From Candidatus Poribacteria bacterium (GTDB lineage Bacteria; Abyssobacteria; SURF-5): DNA of 42,054 nucleotides. The notes beneath the pieces were generated by a model. It did no database searches and was not told the DNA's origin. It was given only the letters and a program-made list of their open reading frames with translations. The stretch's first letter is position 1, and each line of letters starts with the position of its first letter. Of this stretch, positions 24,581 through 32,654 are shown in pieces. The DNA is taken from assembly GCA_016215705.1 (NCBI GenBank), contig JACRIR010000256.1, positions 1 through 42,054 of the forward strand. The letters run 5' to 3'. The position numbers were made by a program, and so were the translations under genes.

Positions 24581-25879
24581 TTACTCCTTTCGAGCGCCAC
24601 CCGCCAGGCTGACTAGTCTCGGCAGTAACTGCATGCCTCTAACCTGTCCGAGCTTACCGCGGGCGCATTCCGCTTCGGTGAAGGCTTTTGTTCCGTCCGG
24701 TTTCAGAGATGAGTCCAGTATCAGAAGCGGCACGGGGTCCGCCGAGTGCGCTTTCATGGAGCACGGGGTCGAGTGGTCGGCGGTCAACGTTAGAACTATG
24801 TTCTTGAAGTCGAGACCTGGCAAGAGGTTGGCCAGGAAAAATTTGTCGATGGCCTCGATGATGTCCTTCTTTTTCTCGGCCTGGCCGTCGTGGCCGGGCA
24901 AGTCGGGGCCTTTTATGTGGATATAGAGGCCGCCATATTTCGGCAACTCAGTGATCGCCATACGGGCCAGGGGCGGGTAGTCCTTTTCGGGGTTTCCGGA
25001 TGCGAGCGGCACGGGAACGATGTCCATGCCGGTCAGCATCGCGATCCCTTTTTCGACGGGCATTTCCTGGAAGCACCCGAACTGCACCCCGAAGCGCTTG
25101 CTGATGGGTGGCATTATGGGGAGCCGGTCGCCGGCATCGCGAGTGAGTATCAGGTTGCCCGACATTTTGCCCTGAGCGCGCCGTTTCTTGTTGGCTTCGC
25201 AGTTCTCGAGGACCGTGTGGCTTTTCTCGACGAATTCATTCGTGAGTTTTGCGGACAACTGAGCGGCCTCGAGGTTTTTGGCGCCGTCGAGCGGCTTGCA
25301 GATTTGGACGACATCCTCGAATTTCTCGAGGGCCACGCCGAGCAGACCTTCGCGGCCGTATGCCGGGTCGGTATTGCTGACATCGGCGGAAAGCTTGCCG
25401 CCACAACGGATGACGAGGACGCCCCGGTGCTCGATTGTGTTCTTGAATTCAAAGCTCGCGCCTGGAACCGAAGTAAGTTTCACTTTGGCATTGATTTCAT
25501 TGCAGAGCTCATCGGCCTCGGCGGTAGTGAGATTCCTGCCGACGCGTCTGTCGATGATTTTCCGGTTTTCGCCCGTTGTGGCGAAGTTGACGCGGTAGGC
25601 AAGATCGCCCGTATTGACCTTCAGTCCGACTGCATGCGATTCCAGGGGTCCCCTGCCGGTATAGTACTTGTGGGCGTCGTAGCCGAGAATCGAGATGACT
25701 GCGATATCGGATTCGGGCGCGATGCCGGGGGCGACGGTGTGCATGACGCCGTTTTCGCCCATACGCGCGAGCTTATCCATCTCGGGCGTGTGCGCGGCCT
25801 CGAGGGGCGTCTTATTTCCGAGAGACGGTGTTGGCCTGTCGCCCAGGCCGTCAAGAACGATGTAGAGAATTTTTTTCAT
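24581..25879 (-). CDS. apgM: Cofactor-independent phosphoglycerate mutase, ApgM type
   Basis: The 432-residue protein starts at ATG 25879 (MKKILYIVLDGLGD) with GGGGAG upstream. It has the alkaline-phosphatase fold metal motifs VLDGLGDRP, ESDIAVISILGYD and the C-terminal TADHSTPCSMKAHSADPVP. ApgM interconverts 3- and 2-phosphoglycerate in glycolysis/gluconeogenesis and is common in archaea and some deep-branching bacteria. The sequence upstream of its ribosome site is the stump of a hicA gene, so its 5' region has been rearranged. Confidence 0.93.
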   Translation of the reverse strand: MKKILYIVLDGLGDRPTPSLGNKTPLEAAHTPEMDKLARMGENGVMHTVAPGIAPESDIAVISILGYDAHKYYTGRGPLESHAVGLKVNTGDLAYRVNFATTGENRKIIDRRVGRNLTTAEADELCNEINAKVKLTSVPGASFEFKNTIEHRGVLVIRCGGKLSADVSNTDPAYGREGLLGVALEKFEDVVQICKPLDGAKNLEAAQLSAKLTNEFVEKSHTVLENCEANKKRRAQGKMSGNLILTRDAGDRLPIMPPISKRFGVQFGCFQEMPVEKGIAMLTGMDIVPVPLASGNPEKDYPPLARMAITELPKYGGLYIHIKGPDLPGHDGQAEKKKDIIEAIDKFFLANLLPGLDFKNIVLTLTADHSTPCSMKAHSADPVPLLILDSSLKPDGTKAFTEAECARGKLGQVRGMQLLPRLVSLAGGARKE

Positions 25880-26009
25880 TTGTGGCTCCCCAAAAGGGCT
25901 CTTTGAAGACCATAAGCTGATGCCTTGTTCCAGAAAAGGGTCCATCAAAACCAAGCTTCTGCAGACGACGGATAAAATCTCGACGCTTACATGGGGTCCA
26001 CCGGCTCAT
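25851..26009 (-). pseudogene. hicA: hicA toxin remnant, C-terminal half lost
   Basis: An ORF of 52 codons starts at ATG 26009 just after hicB. The first ~35 residues (CKRRDFIRRLQKLGFDG, then PFSGTRHQLMVF) match the start of HicA mRNA interferases and include the catalytic His. The second half, normally a double-stranded-RNA-binding beta strand and helix with a PSN-type motif, is missing: the frame runs into the apgM ribosome site and start and stops at 25851. A deletion has joined hicA to apgM. The product should be inactive as a toxin. Confidence 0.75.
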
Positions 26010-26042
26010 GGAACTATTCCTCGTGTGGGTCGACTCCCCTTA

Positions 26043-26333
26043 TCATCCTGCGGCGGCGGACCGGCGCGATGCCCGAATGCGGGCGGGCTGCTTGTTTAAG
26101 TCGATCCCCCCAACCACCGGCAGAGGATGTCCAAGTTTCAGTCCCAAAAGAATCCAGTCTTCAAGCGTCGAGCGCACCTGTTCTTCACATTCTCGCAAGG
26201 TGTGGCCAAAAGCGATGACTCCCTTGCAGGAGGGAATTCGGCCTGCAAATGTGCCATCCTCCAGCTTATCATAGACAGCTTGGGCAAGAGCTTTCTCCAC
26301 ATACTCTGTCAAAACATATCTTGTTGCAGCCAT
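26043..26333 (-). CDS. hicB: HicB-family antitoxin
   Basis: Starts at ATG 26333 (MAATRYVLTEYVEKAL) with GGAGGAG 7 nt upstream, giving 96 residues. The partial RNase-H-like HicB fold is visible: DGTFAGRIPSCKGVIAFGHTLRECEEQVRSTLEDWILLGL. HicB neutralises HicA and often represses its own promoter. Here the order is hicB-hicA and the toxin is broken, so this antitoxin is an orphan. Confidence 0.85.
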   Translation of the reverse strand: MAATRYVLTEYVEKALAQAVYDKLEDGTFAGRIPSCKGVIAFGHTLRECEEQVRSTLEDWILLGLKLGHPLPVVGGIDLNKQPARIRASRRSAAAG

Positions 26334-26397
26334 CGCGATTCTCCTCCGCAGAGCCATGAAAAGCCAGAGGTTTATCAACTTTGTCTTTGCGGGTTTT

Positions 26398-26433
26398 TGT
26401 AGGGGCGTCCCGCCGCGGCGGGACGCCCCTACA
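26398..26433. repeat. Perfect 36-nt palindrome
   Basis: TGTAGGGGCGTCCCGCCG followed directly by its reverse complement. Same CTAC-flanked family as other palindromes, but here the flank is symmetrical. It lies upstream of hicB. Confidence 0.85.
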
Positions 26434-26658
26434 AAGAATGCGCCAAAACCCGTTACAGAGAATGCGTCAAAACTCGCAAAGATGACTGTTACAATGTGCT
26501 AAGCAGAAGAAATGTGTCCACGGGTTACGGATCCACATGTGCGAATGAATTCGCACCTACGGTTATGAGACACCACGGAGAATATGCGCCGTGGACGCTA
26601 TTTGACACCAGGCGGAGGGACAGACTCTGTGTTGCAGGTCTGTCCCTCCGGATTTTTT
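26434..26658. other. Gene-free interval with repeats
   Basis: Between hicB and the Nfu-like gene. It carries AGAATGCGYCAAAACYCG twice (about 26436 and 26459), the GTGCGAAT palindrome at 26539-26556, and a GGAGGGACAGACTCTG..CAGGTCTGTCCCTCC hairpin (about 26614-26649) that may terminate the Nfu-like gene. Confidence 0.55.
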
Positions 26659-26880
26659 TCAAACTGCTTCGACTGCTTTGACTTGTGGCACGCGCTGTTT
26701 GAGTGCGCGTTCGACGCCGAGTTGAAGGGTCATTTGGGCGCCGGGACAGCCGGAGCAAGCGCCGACGAGGCGTACCTTCACAACGCCTTCTTTGGTCACT
26801 TCTATAAGTTCGATGTCGCCGCCATCGGCCTGCAGATGGGGTCTGATTTCATTTAGGGCTTCCTGAACCTTTTCCTTCAT
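26659..26880 (-). CDS. NifU C-terminal-like (Nfu) Fe-S carrier
   Basis: The 73-residue protein is a stand-alone Nfu domain: IRPHLQADGGDIELIEV then VGACSGCPGA with Cys42 and Cys45, which bind a 4Fe-4S cluster at a dimer interface. Nfu proteins deliver clusters to target enzymes. AAAGGAGA precedes the ATG. The many Fe-S enzymes here, including the fumarase two genes away, are plausible clients. Confidence 0.93.
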   Translation of the reverse strand: MKEKVQEALNEIRPHLQADGGDIELIEVTKEGVVKVRLVGACSGCPGAQMTLQLGVERALKQRVPQVKAVEAV

Positions 26881-26979
26881 TGAGGTTGTCTCCTTTGGTA
26901 GTCTTCTTTTGTGATACTAATAACGGATTCCTGCTTTCGCGGGAATGACAAAGTTTCTTCCGCATCACGAACACCAATG

Positions 26980-27006
26980 AGATTCTTCGCTTCGCTCAGA
27001 ATGACA
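26980..27006. repeat. Dispersed repeat, GATTCTTCGCTTCGCTCAGA type
   Basis: AGATTCTTCGCTTCGCTCAG followed by AATGACA is repeated exactly at 29379-29405. GGATTCCYGC-type repeats ending GGGAATGAC flank it at about 26928 and 27075. Confidence 0.75.
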
Positions 27007-27108
27007 AACGTTGTCGCTTTCTTCCTCCATGACTGTGCCATGCCACTTGCGGATGTCTGATGCCGTTCGTCAAATGGATTCCCACCTTCGCGGGAATGAC
27101 AAGGTTTC

Positions 27109-27576
27109 CTACGGCATCACGAATTCGTGGCCGGGCATTCTAATGCTCAAGACGGGGCAAGGCGACTTGCGCACGACTTTTTCGGCGGTGCTGCCGAAGA
27201 GCACGTGTTCGAGACCGCCACGTCCATGAGTCGCAATGACGATGAGGTCGACATTTTCTTCTCTCGCCATTTGTATTATCTCGAGGAAGGGCCGCCCGCG
27301 CCGAATCGATTTCTCGATTTGTATTGACGAGTCAGTAACCTCTCGCTCGATGAATTCCTGCATTTCTTTCAGCCGATTCTGTTCCATGTCGGCGAAGGAA
27401 GGCATGATGGGAACGTCGAACATGTAGGCGTTCGCAAGATACTGAACGTCTTCGATTACGTGGAGCAAATAGAGCTTTGCGCCGTATTCCTTCGCAAACG
27501 AGAGCGCATAGCCGAAGGCGTGATTGCTGTGCTCGGAGAAATCGGTCGGGAAAAGGATTTTTTCGATTTTAATCAT
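27109..27576 (-). CDS. Universal stress protein UspA family
   Basis: The 155-residue protein starts KILFPTDFSEHSNHAFGYAL and has the ATP-binding motif THGRGGLEHVLFGSTAEKVV (G-2x-G-9x-G-S/T), followed by SPCPVLSI. GAGAGGA precedes the ATG. Family members bind ATP and aid survival during starvation, redox or other stress. It appears to be a single-gene unit. Confidence 0.95.
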   Translation of the reverse strand: MIKIEKILFPTDFSEHSNHAFGYALSFAKEYGAKLYLLHVIEDVQYLANAYMFDVPIMPSFADMEQNRLKEMQEFIEREVTDSSIQIEKSIRRGRPFLEIIQMAREENVDLIVIATHGRGGLEHVLFGSTAEKVVRKSPCPVLSIRMPGHEFVMP

Positions 27577-27795
27577 AGTCTTGTCCTCTCTTGGTTAACC
27601 GATCTGCGCCACTCTGGTTCGATTATGTACTATTCACGTTCGACTTGTTGAATTTCTGTCGTGACTTTTTCGACGCAGCCATTGCGGGCAAAGCAATCTC
27701 AAGTGCTCACGAGGATTGCTTCGTCGCTTCGCGCGTTGTTCCTCATTTCTTCCGGGCCACTGTGTGCGAATAAGTTCGCGCTTGCAAGTTTCCTT

Positions 27796-28386
27796 TCATC
27801 CGGACAGAAGCAAATCTTTCAGTTTCTCGGCTGAGGCTTGTTCCACTTGTTTATGAATGCTTTGGCCGTGGGTATCCATCGTGACAATTGCCGGGAAATC
27901 CCGGACATCGAACTCCCAGAAGCATTCCGGCATTCCGAACTCCTCGAGTTTATAGGCGTTCAGGATTCTCGTGACGTAGCGCGCGAGGACCACTGCGGCG
28001 CCACTTACCGCCGAGAGATAGACGCACCCGCAACGCCCGAGGGCCTCGAGCGTGCGGTCATCCATTCCCCCCTTACCTATTATGGCGCGAATACCGTAGC
28101 GAGCAATGACGTCGGCCTCATAGGGGTTCATGCGGTTGCTCGTGGTCGGTCCGGCCACGACGATCTCGAACCGGTTGTCTTTTCGTTTGACCAAAGGGCC
28201 ACAGTGATACAGTGCAGCGCCTTTCAGGCTGAATTCGAGAGTCTCCGGTTTTGTTTCCTCGATCAGATACTTGTGGGCGCGGTCACGCGCAGTAAATATC
28301 GAACCGCTCAAAGTGACAGTGTCGCCGACCCTCAGTTTACGGGCATCAGTTTCGCTGAGCGGTGTCTTGAGCGAGTAGTCGGACAT
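27796..28386 (-). CDS. Class I fumarate hydratase, beta subunit
   Basis: Starts at ATG 28386 (MSDYSLKTPLSETDARKL), with GGGAAGG upstream inside the alpha gene's end, giving 196 residues. Matches the C-terminal half of class I fumarase/L(+)-tartrate dehydratase: VGDTVTLSGSIFTARDRAH, GPTTSNRMNPYEAD, IGKGGMDDRT. Together with the alpha subunit it interconverts fumarate and malate in the TCA cycle. It is separated from the alpha stop codon by 1 nt. Confidence 0.93.
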   Translation of the reverse strand: MSDYSLKTPLSETDARKLRVGDTVTLSGSIFTARDRAHKYLIEETKPETLEFSLKGAALYHCGPLVKRKDNRFEIVVAGPTTSNRMNPYEADVIARYGIRAIIGKGGMDDRTLEALGRCGCVYLSAVSGAAVVLARYVTRILNAYKLEEFGMPECFWEFDVRDFPAIVTMDTHGQSIHKQVEQASAEKLKDLLLSG

Positions 28387-28387
28387 T

Positions 28388-29242
28388 TCATACCTTCCCG
28401 TGGTATTCGAGCGAACCCTTGCGGTCGGCCCAGCAACAGAATGCGACATCGACGAAGTACGAGGCGGCGTGCCGATGTGCGGCGGCTATCTTGACGCCCA
28501 TGACGCAGGTTTTCCCGCCGACACCGATGGGGCCTATGCCGAGGCTGTTTGCTTCCTCCATGAGTCGCCGCTCGAGGTCGGCGAGCTTTGGCGACGGATT
28601 CGTGTCGTCGAGCGGCCTGAGCAATTGCATTTTCGAGAGTTGGGCTGCGGCGTCTTTGCTACCGCCGAGAGCGACTCCGAGGACGTAAGGCGGGCACGCG
28701 CGCCCCTGGGCGCCGTGCACAGCGTCGAGCACGGTCTTTCTGACACCTTCAAGGTCGCGGCCAGCGCCAAGACGAGCATCCGGAAGCTTGTAGATAACGC
28801 CGCAGTTTTCGCTGCCGCCGCCTTTGAGCATTGCGCGGACGAGTGTGTGGTCTTTATCCCATCCGTCAAAGTAGATGAGCGGCCACAGGGCCCCCGTGTT
28901 GTCGCCCGAATTCTTGCCGGTAATTGAGTCGACCGCGTTCGGGCGGAGCGGGATTTCGGCAGTGGCGATTCTTGTGGCCTCGGTGATGGCCTCCCGGACT
29001 CGCGGAATGGAAGTATGCGAGGGAAGAGTGACGAAGAAGACGGGATAGCCGGTGTCCTGGCAGATGGGCTTAGACCCGGATTTTGCGAGATCGGCGTTCT
29101 CGATTATGGTTGAGATGGCGAGATGCGCCGGACTGCCCCGGTCTTCGGAGGCACGTGTTTTCATGAGGGCATTGTAAATGTCATCGGAGAGAACGGTCGC
29201 CATTCGGCGATACAGGCTAACAAGTTCACTAACGAGTGACAT
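28388..29242 (-). CDS. Class I fumarate hydratase, alpha subunit
   Basis: The 284-residue protein carries the three Cys that hold the catalytic 4Fe-4S cluster: PICQDTGYPVFF, GSENCGVIY and GKTCVMGVK. Class I two-subunit fumarases are oxygen-sensitive and typical of anaerobes. L-tartrate dehydratase shares the fold, so substrate is by family majority. The start ATG 29242 has only a weak ribosome site. It pairs with the beta subunit immediately downstream. Confidence 0.95.
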   Translation of the reverse strand: MSLVSELVSLYRRMATVLSDDIYNALMKTRASEDRGSPAHLAISTIIENADLAKSGSKPICQDTGYPVFFVTLPSHTSIPRVREAITEATRIATAEIPLRPNAVDSITGKNSGDNTGALWPLIYFDGWDKDHTLVRAMLKGGGSENCGVIYKLPDARLGAGRDLEGVRKTVLDAVHGAQGRACPPYVLGVALGGSKDAAAQLSKMQLLRPLDDTNPSPKLADLERRLMEEANSLGIGPIGVGGKTCVMGVKIAAAHRHAASYFVDVAFCCWADRKGSLEYHGKV

Positions 29243-29378
29243 CTGGTCGTGATTCCTTTTACGTAGTGATACCGTTTATGCCATGCGCAGGCGGAAAAGG
29301 GACAGAATAGGCGAAAGGCGAACGGGCAAAGGCGAACGGGAGGAATCAAGAACCAAAGGCCCACAAGAAGGCGAATAG

Positions 29379-29405
29379 AGATTCTTCGCTTCGCTCAGAA
29401 TGACA
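29379..29405. repeat. Dispersed repeat, GATTCTTCGCTTCGCTCAGA type
   Basis: Second exact copy of the repeat at 26980-27006, upstream of the fumarase operon. Confidence 0.75.
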
Positions 29406-29524
29406 TCTGTCGTCTTCTCACTCCCCTTACTTCTCGGTCTCTTCAAACTATTGTTTCTCCAAGACCTTGTGCCTTTACGGTGAATCATTTCTCTCTTGCC
29501 TTGTTTCTTTCGTCTTTCGTCTCT

Positions 29525-29902
29525 CTATGCCTTGGCCGTTTGTTTTTGTCGATAATCGTCGATTGCTGCGTGCAGCGCGTCGGCTGCGAGGTTCGAGCAG
29601 TGCATTTTTTGAGGCGGTAGTCCGTCGAGCGCCTCGGCGACGGTTTTATTTGAGATTTCGAGCGCCTCGTCGAGCGTCTTGCCTCTTGCCATCTCGGTTA
29701 CCATGCTGCTTGTGGCGATGGCGGCCCCGCATCCGAACGTCTTGAATTTAATATCCTTAAGACGATTATCTTCGACTTTTATGAAGATTTTCATTACATC
29801 GCCGCACACGGGATTCCCGACGGTACCGACTCCGTCGGCATCGGGTATCTCGCCGACATTACGGGGATTAGAGAAATGGTCCATTACTTTTTCGCTGTAC
29901 AT
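29525..29902 (-). CDS. IscU/NifU N-terminal Fe-S scaffold
   Basis: The 125-residue protein has the three scaffold cysteines Cys33 (GNPVCGD, with Asp35), Cys58 (FGCGAAIA) and Cys102 (MHCSNLA). It is the site where IscS sulfur and iron are assembled into clusters. GAGAGGTG precedes the ATG. No cysteine desulfurase gene lies beside it. The tail QKQTAKA is short, as in NifU-like proteins of anaerobes. Confidence 0.95.
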   Translation of the reverse strand: MYSEKVMDHFSNPRNVGEIPDADGVGTVGNPVCGDVMKIFIKVEDNRLKDIKFKTFGCGAAIATSSMVTEMARGKTLDEALEISNKTVAEALDGLPPQKMHCSNLAADALHAAIDDYRQKQTAKA

Positions 29903-29957
29903 TTAGACACCTCTCACTTGACAAAGAATACTAGTGCGCACTTGCGCGAAACGGAAC

Positions 29958-29982
29958 ATTCGGCTGCGCCGAATGGTCCCGA
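29958..29982. repeat. Short intergenic hairpin
   Basis: ACATTCGGC-TGC-GCCGAATGGT, a 9-bp stem in the 368-nt gap between the IscU-like gene and the gene at 30271. I see nothing else clear in that gap. Confidence 0.5.
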
Positions 29983-30270
29983 CAGGATAGATGCTCCGTA
30001 TTAAATTATGAAACTCTGATGAGAAAAGGGCAACCGTTCTCTTGTCGTTGCAAGCATTTGCAAGAAAAGCGCTTGGACAGGGTCATTATATTGAAGGAGT
30101 GAGATTTTGTCAAACAGCGGAAACGCAGTTTCCTTGCAGACTTCGGGGTTTTAACCTTTTGGCTGCGCGGGTGGTCTAATTGGGTGAATTGGCGGTTAAT
30201 TACTGATTCGTAGAAGATCGGGATTATGCGGCAGTTACTCAGAGGCTTAGTAACACAGGAGGGATTAGGA

Positions 30271-31248
30271 ATGGGTACAGTACGTTACCTAATGCTGGCG
30301 GTGGTTGTGATCGTTCTTGTGCTCGCTGCGGTGACGCACGTCATGGCGTTCAGGGAGGACGAGGAACCGCTCAAGCGGCTGACGGAGCTACGCGAGGATA
30401 TCTCGCTTCTCAACTTGCTGAACGGGTTGCATCTGACGGATGAGCAGCAGGCGTCGCTCCTCGAAGAAGCGCGCAATGCGCAGGCGTTGAGGATTCAATA
30501 CCATCAGCGATATGGGGGTCTGATACCACAGGCCGAGAAACAGTTTGAGGAACTCAAGGCGCAATTGATGAACCCGGCTTCGCCCCCGCAGGCGGATACC
30601 GAGCGTCAGGCGCAGCAAACCAACGAGGAAATCAAGAAGATCAGGGAATCGTTTGTGCGCGAGCTCTCGGATATCGAGAAGCGTGTCAATGGAGTGCTCA
30701 CCGACGGGCAGAGACAAATAATTGCGGATTTTGCGCCGTGCCTCATTCCACCAAAGAACCTGAAGAACCCGACGCGGGCCGGACAGGCGAACGATTCCAG
30801 CGGCATCGAGCGGATGCTCGCGCGTTCCAGAGAATTGCCGGACGGTGTTTTTGAGCGGCGAATCGATCAGATGATGGACAGACACGTCGCCAGATATGAA
30901 GAGCATTTCGGACCAATGCCGAGCGACGAGGCGCGGGAGGCCGAGAAGGCTCGTGTCCGCGAAGTTGTTGACGAAGCGCGTGCAGCGTCGGACGTTGACT
31001 TTGAGCTTAATAAGCAGGAATTGGCCGAGCGCATAGATCCCCGGTTGGCGGAGAACGGGCCGAACGCCCTTGCTCGATCATTCCGGGACCGACCCGGCAA
31101 AGTTGGGCGGCTGCTGTTGAATGAGCAGATAATCTCGATATTGGAACAGAGGATCGCAATGGCAGGAAACTCGGGCAAAACTTCCGCGACCAAGTTGAGC
31201 TCGATAACGCCGGCCGAGGATTGCAGGGTGAAATGCGGCAAAAAGTAG
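30271..31248 (+). CDS. Exported coiled-coil protein, possibly Spy/CpxP-like
   Basis: The frame opens at 30226, but ATG 30271 has GGAGG upstream and starts a signal-anchor (MGTVRYLMLAVVVIVLVLAAVTHV by hydrophobicity), giving 325 residues. The rest is almost wholly charged helix: LLNLLNGLHLTDEQQASLLEEAR (about 45-65), then IRESFVRELSDIEKRVNGVLTDGQRQII (about 130). The two LTxxQ-like motifs (LTDEQQ, LTDGQR) recall Spy/CpxP periplasmic chaperones. I do not recognise a precise family; it should lie in the periplasm or be anchored to the inner membrane. Confidence 0.65.
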   Translation: MGTVRYLMLAVVVIVLVLAAVTHVMAFREDEEPLKRLTELREDISLLNLLNGLHLTDEQQASLLEEARNAQALRIQYHQRYGGLIPQAEKQFEELKAQLMNPASPPQADTERQAQQTNEEIKKIRESFVRELSDIEKRVNGVLTDGQRQIIADFAPCLIPPKNLKNPTRAGQANDSSGIERMLARSRELPDGVFERRIDQMMDRHVARYEEHFGPMPSDEAREAEKARVREVVDEARAASDVDFELNKQELAERIDPRLAENGPNALARSFRDRPGKVGRLLLNEQIISILEQRIAMAGNSGKTSATKLSSITPAEDCRVKCGKK

Positions 31249-31451
31249 AGGAAAGACGAAGGGGGATAACATCAGGGGGGAAAGGCTAAAAGGGGAAAAG
31301 GGAAGAGGAGACAAATAAACTCAAAGACAAAAGAAAAAGTGACCCGACCACGGGGATCACGGGGAAACAGGGGGGAAGAAAAAAGGGAAGAGATATCTTT
31401 CCTTTGCGCCTTTGCGGTTTGATGTTGGTAGTCATTCTTAAATAGGACAAG

Positions 31452-32579
31452 ATGAACAAGCGAAAAGTGACACGACGGGAATTTGCGGGGAGAAGCTGCA
31501 AGATGGCGGCGGGGATGCTGGCAGCGGCCACGCCTATCATACGAGCGACAAGCGCTTTGGCTTCTGAACAGCGATGTGAGGGCAGGCATTATAAGAAGCT
31601 AAGCGGCAGGCGCATCCAGTGTTTTGTTTGTCCGCTCAATTGCATTCTTGAAGACGGCGATACGTGTTTTTGCCAGACCCGGACGAACGTCGGCGGCACG
31701 CTCTACAATTTCGCCTACAATAATCCTTGTGTGCTCAACATAGACCCGGTCGAGAAGGGGCCTCTATATCATGTTCTGCCGGGGACGCAGGCGCTGGCGC
31801 TGGGGACAGCGGGTTGCAATTTGCGATGTCTGTATTGCCAGAACTGGTCGGTGTCGCAGCGCAGGCCAAGCCAGACGCATAATTTTGATCTGACGGCGCG
31901 CTCGATTCCGGCTTATGCCCGCAAGAAATCGTGTCGGGTGGTCTCATGCACATACACCGAACCGGTTGCTTTTTATGAATACGTTTACGACCTTGCAGTG
32001 AGCGCGCGCACAGCCGGACTCCACACACACGTGGCCTCGGCGGCGTTCATCAATCCGCAGCCCATGCGCGAACTGTGTGGTGTCGCCGACAGCTTTACGC
32101 TCGCGATCAAGGGATTCAATCAGGAATTCTATAAGAAAGTCTGTGGCACGGAACTAGGGCCGGTGCTCGAAGCAATAAAAGTGGTGAAAGAAGAGGGTCG
32201 CTGGCTCGAAATCGTTACGCTTGTCGTCCCGACGCTCAATGATGACCGAAAGAGTATCGAGTCGGAGTGCCGGTGGATAGCGGAGAATCTCGGAACTGAT
32301 GTGCCGCTGCATTTCGCGAGATTCTATCCGGAGCACCGCTTAAAGAATCTGCCACCGACCCCGCAATCGACCCTCGAGCAAGCGCTTGAAATAGCAAAAG
32401 GGTCGGGTCTCAAGTATGTGTATCTTGCGAACCTGCCTGGCCATCCTGCGAACAACACCTACTGCCCGAAATGCGGCGATGCCGTTGTCAAAAGAGTCGG
32501 TCTCAAGACCCTGTCGGTTGATCTCACAGGCGGCAAATGCCGGCGTTGCGGTACCTCTGTGCCGGGGCTCTGGGTCTAA
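31452..32579 (+). CDS. AmrS-like radical SAM enzyme with Tat signal
   Basis: The 375-residue protein starts with a twin-arginine signal (TRREFAGRS, then MAAGMLAAATPIIRATSALA). A Cys-rich segment follows (CFVCPLNC..CFC, residues 57-74). The radical SAM cluster motif is CNLRCLYC (Cys122/126/129), with CTYTEPVAFYEYVYD and a C-terminal zinc-ribbon-like CPKC..CRRC. It matches the AmmeMemoRadiSam radical SAM family, usually encoded with Memo and AMMECR1 proteins, which are absent here. AGGA lies just before the ATG. Export of a radical SAM enzyme is unexpected. Confidence 0.85.
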   Translation: MNKRKVTRREFAGRSCKMAAGMLAAATPIIRATSALASEQRCEGRHYKKLSGRRIQCFVCPLNCILEDGDTCFCQTRTNVGGTLYNFAYNNPCVLNIDPVEKGPLYHVLPGTQALALGTAGCNLRCLYCQNWSVSQRRPSQTHNFDLTARSIPAYARKKSCRVVSCTYTEPVAFYEYVYDLAVSARTAGLHTHVASAAFINPQPMRELCGVADSFTLAIKGFNQEFYKKVCGTELGPVLEAIKVVKEEGRWLEIVTLVVPTLNDDRKSIESECRWIAENLGTDVPLHFARFYPEHRLKNLPPTPQSTLEQALEIAKGSGLKYVYLANLPGHPANNTYCPKCGDAVVKRVGLKTLSVDLTGGKCRRCGTSVPGLWV

Positions 32580-32654
32580 GAGGACGGAAGAACCATTTCC
32601 TTTGACATCGGCCAATCCTGTCTTTGATAATATCCAGCCCCATGCTATATACTT

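Noticed and set aside
24890-25906. Long plus-strand ORF (338 codons) opposite apgM
   Set aside because: It is antisense to a clear ApgM gene, has no ribosome site or domain, and arises from the high GC of the third codon positions.
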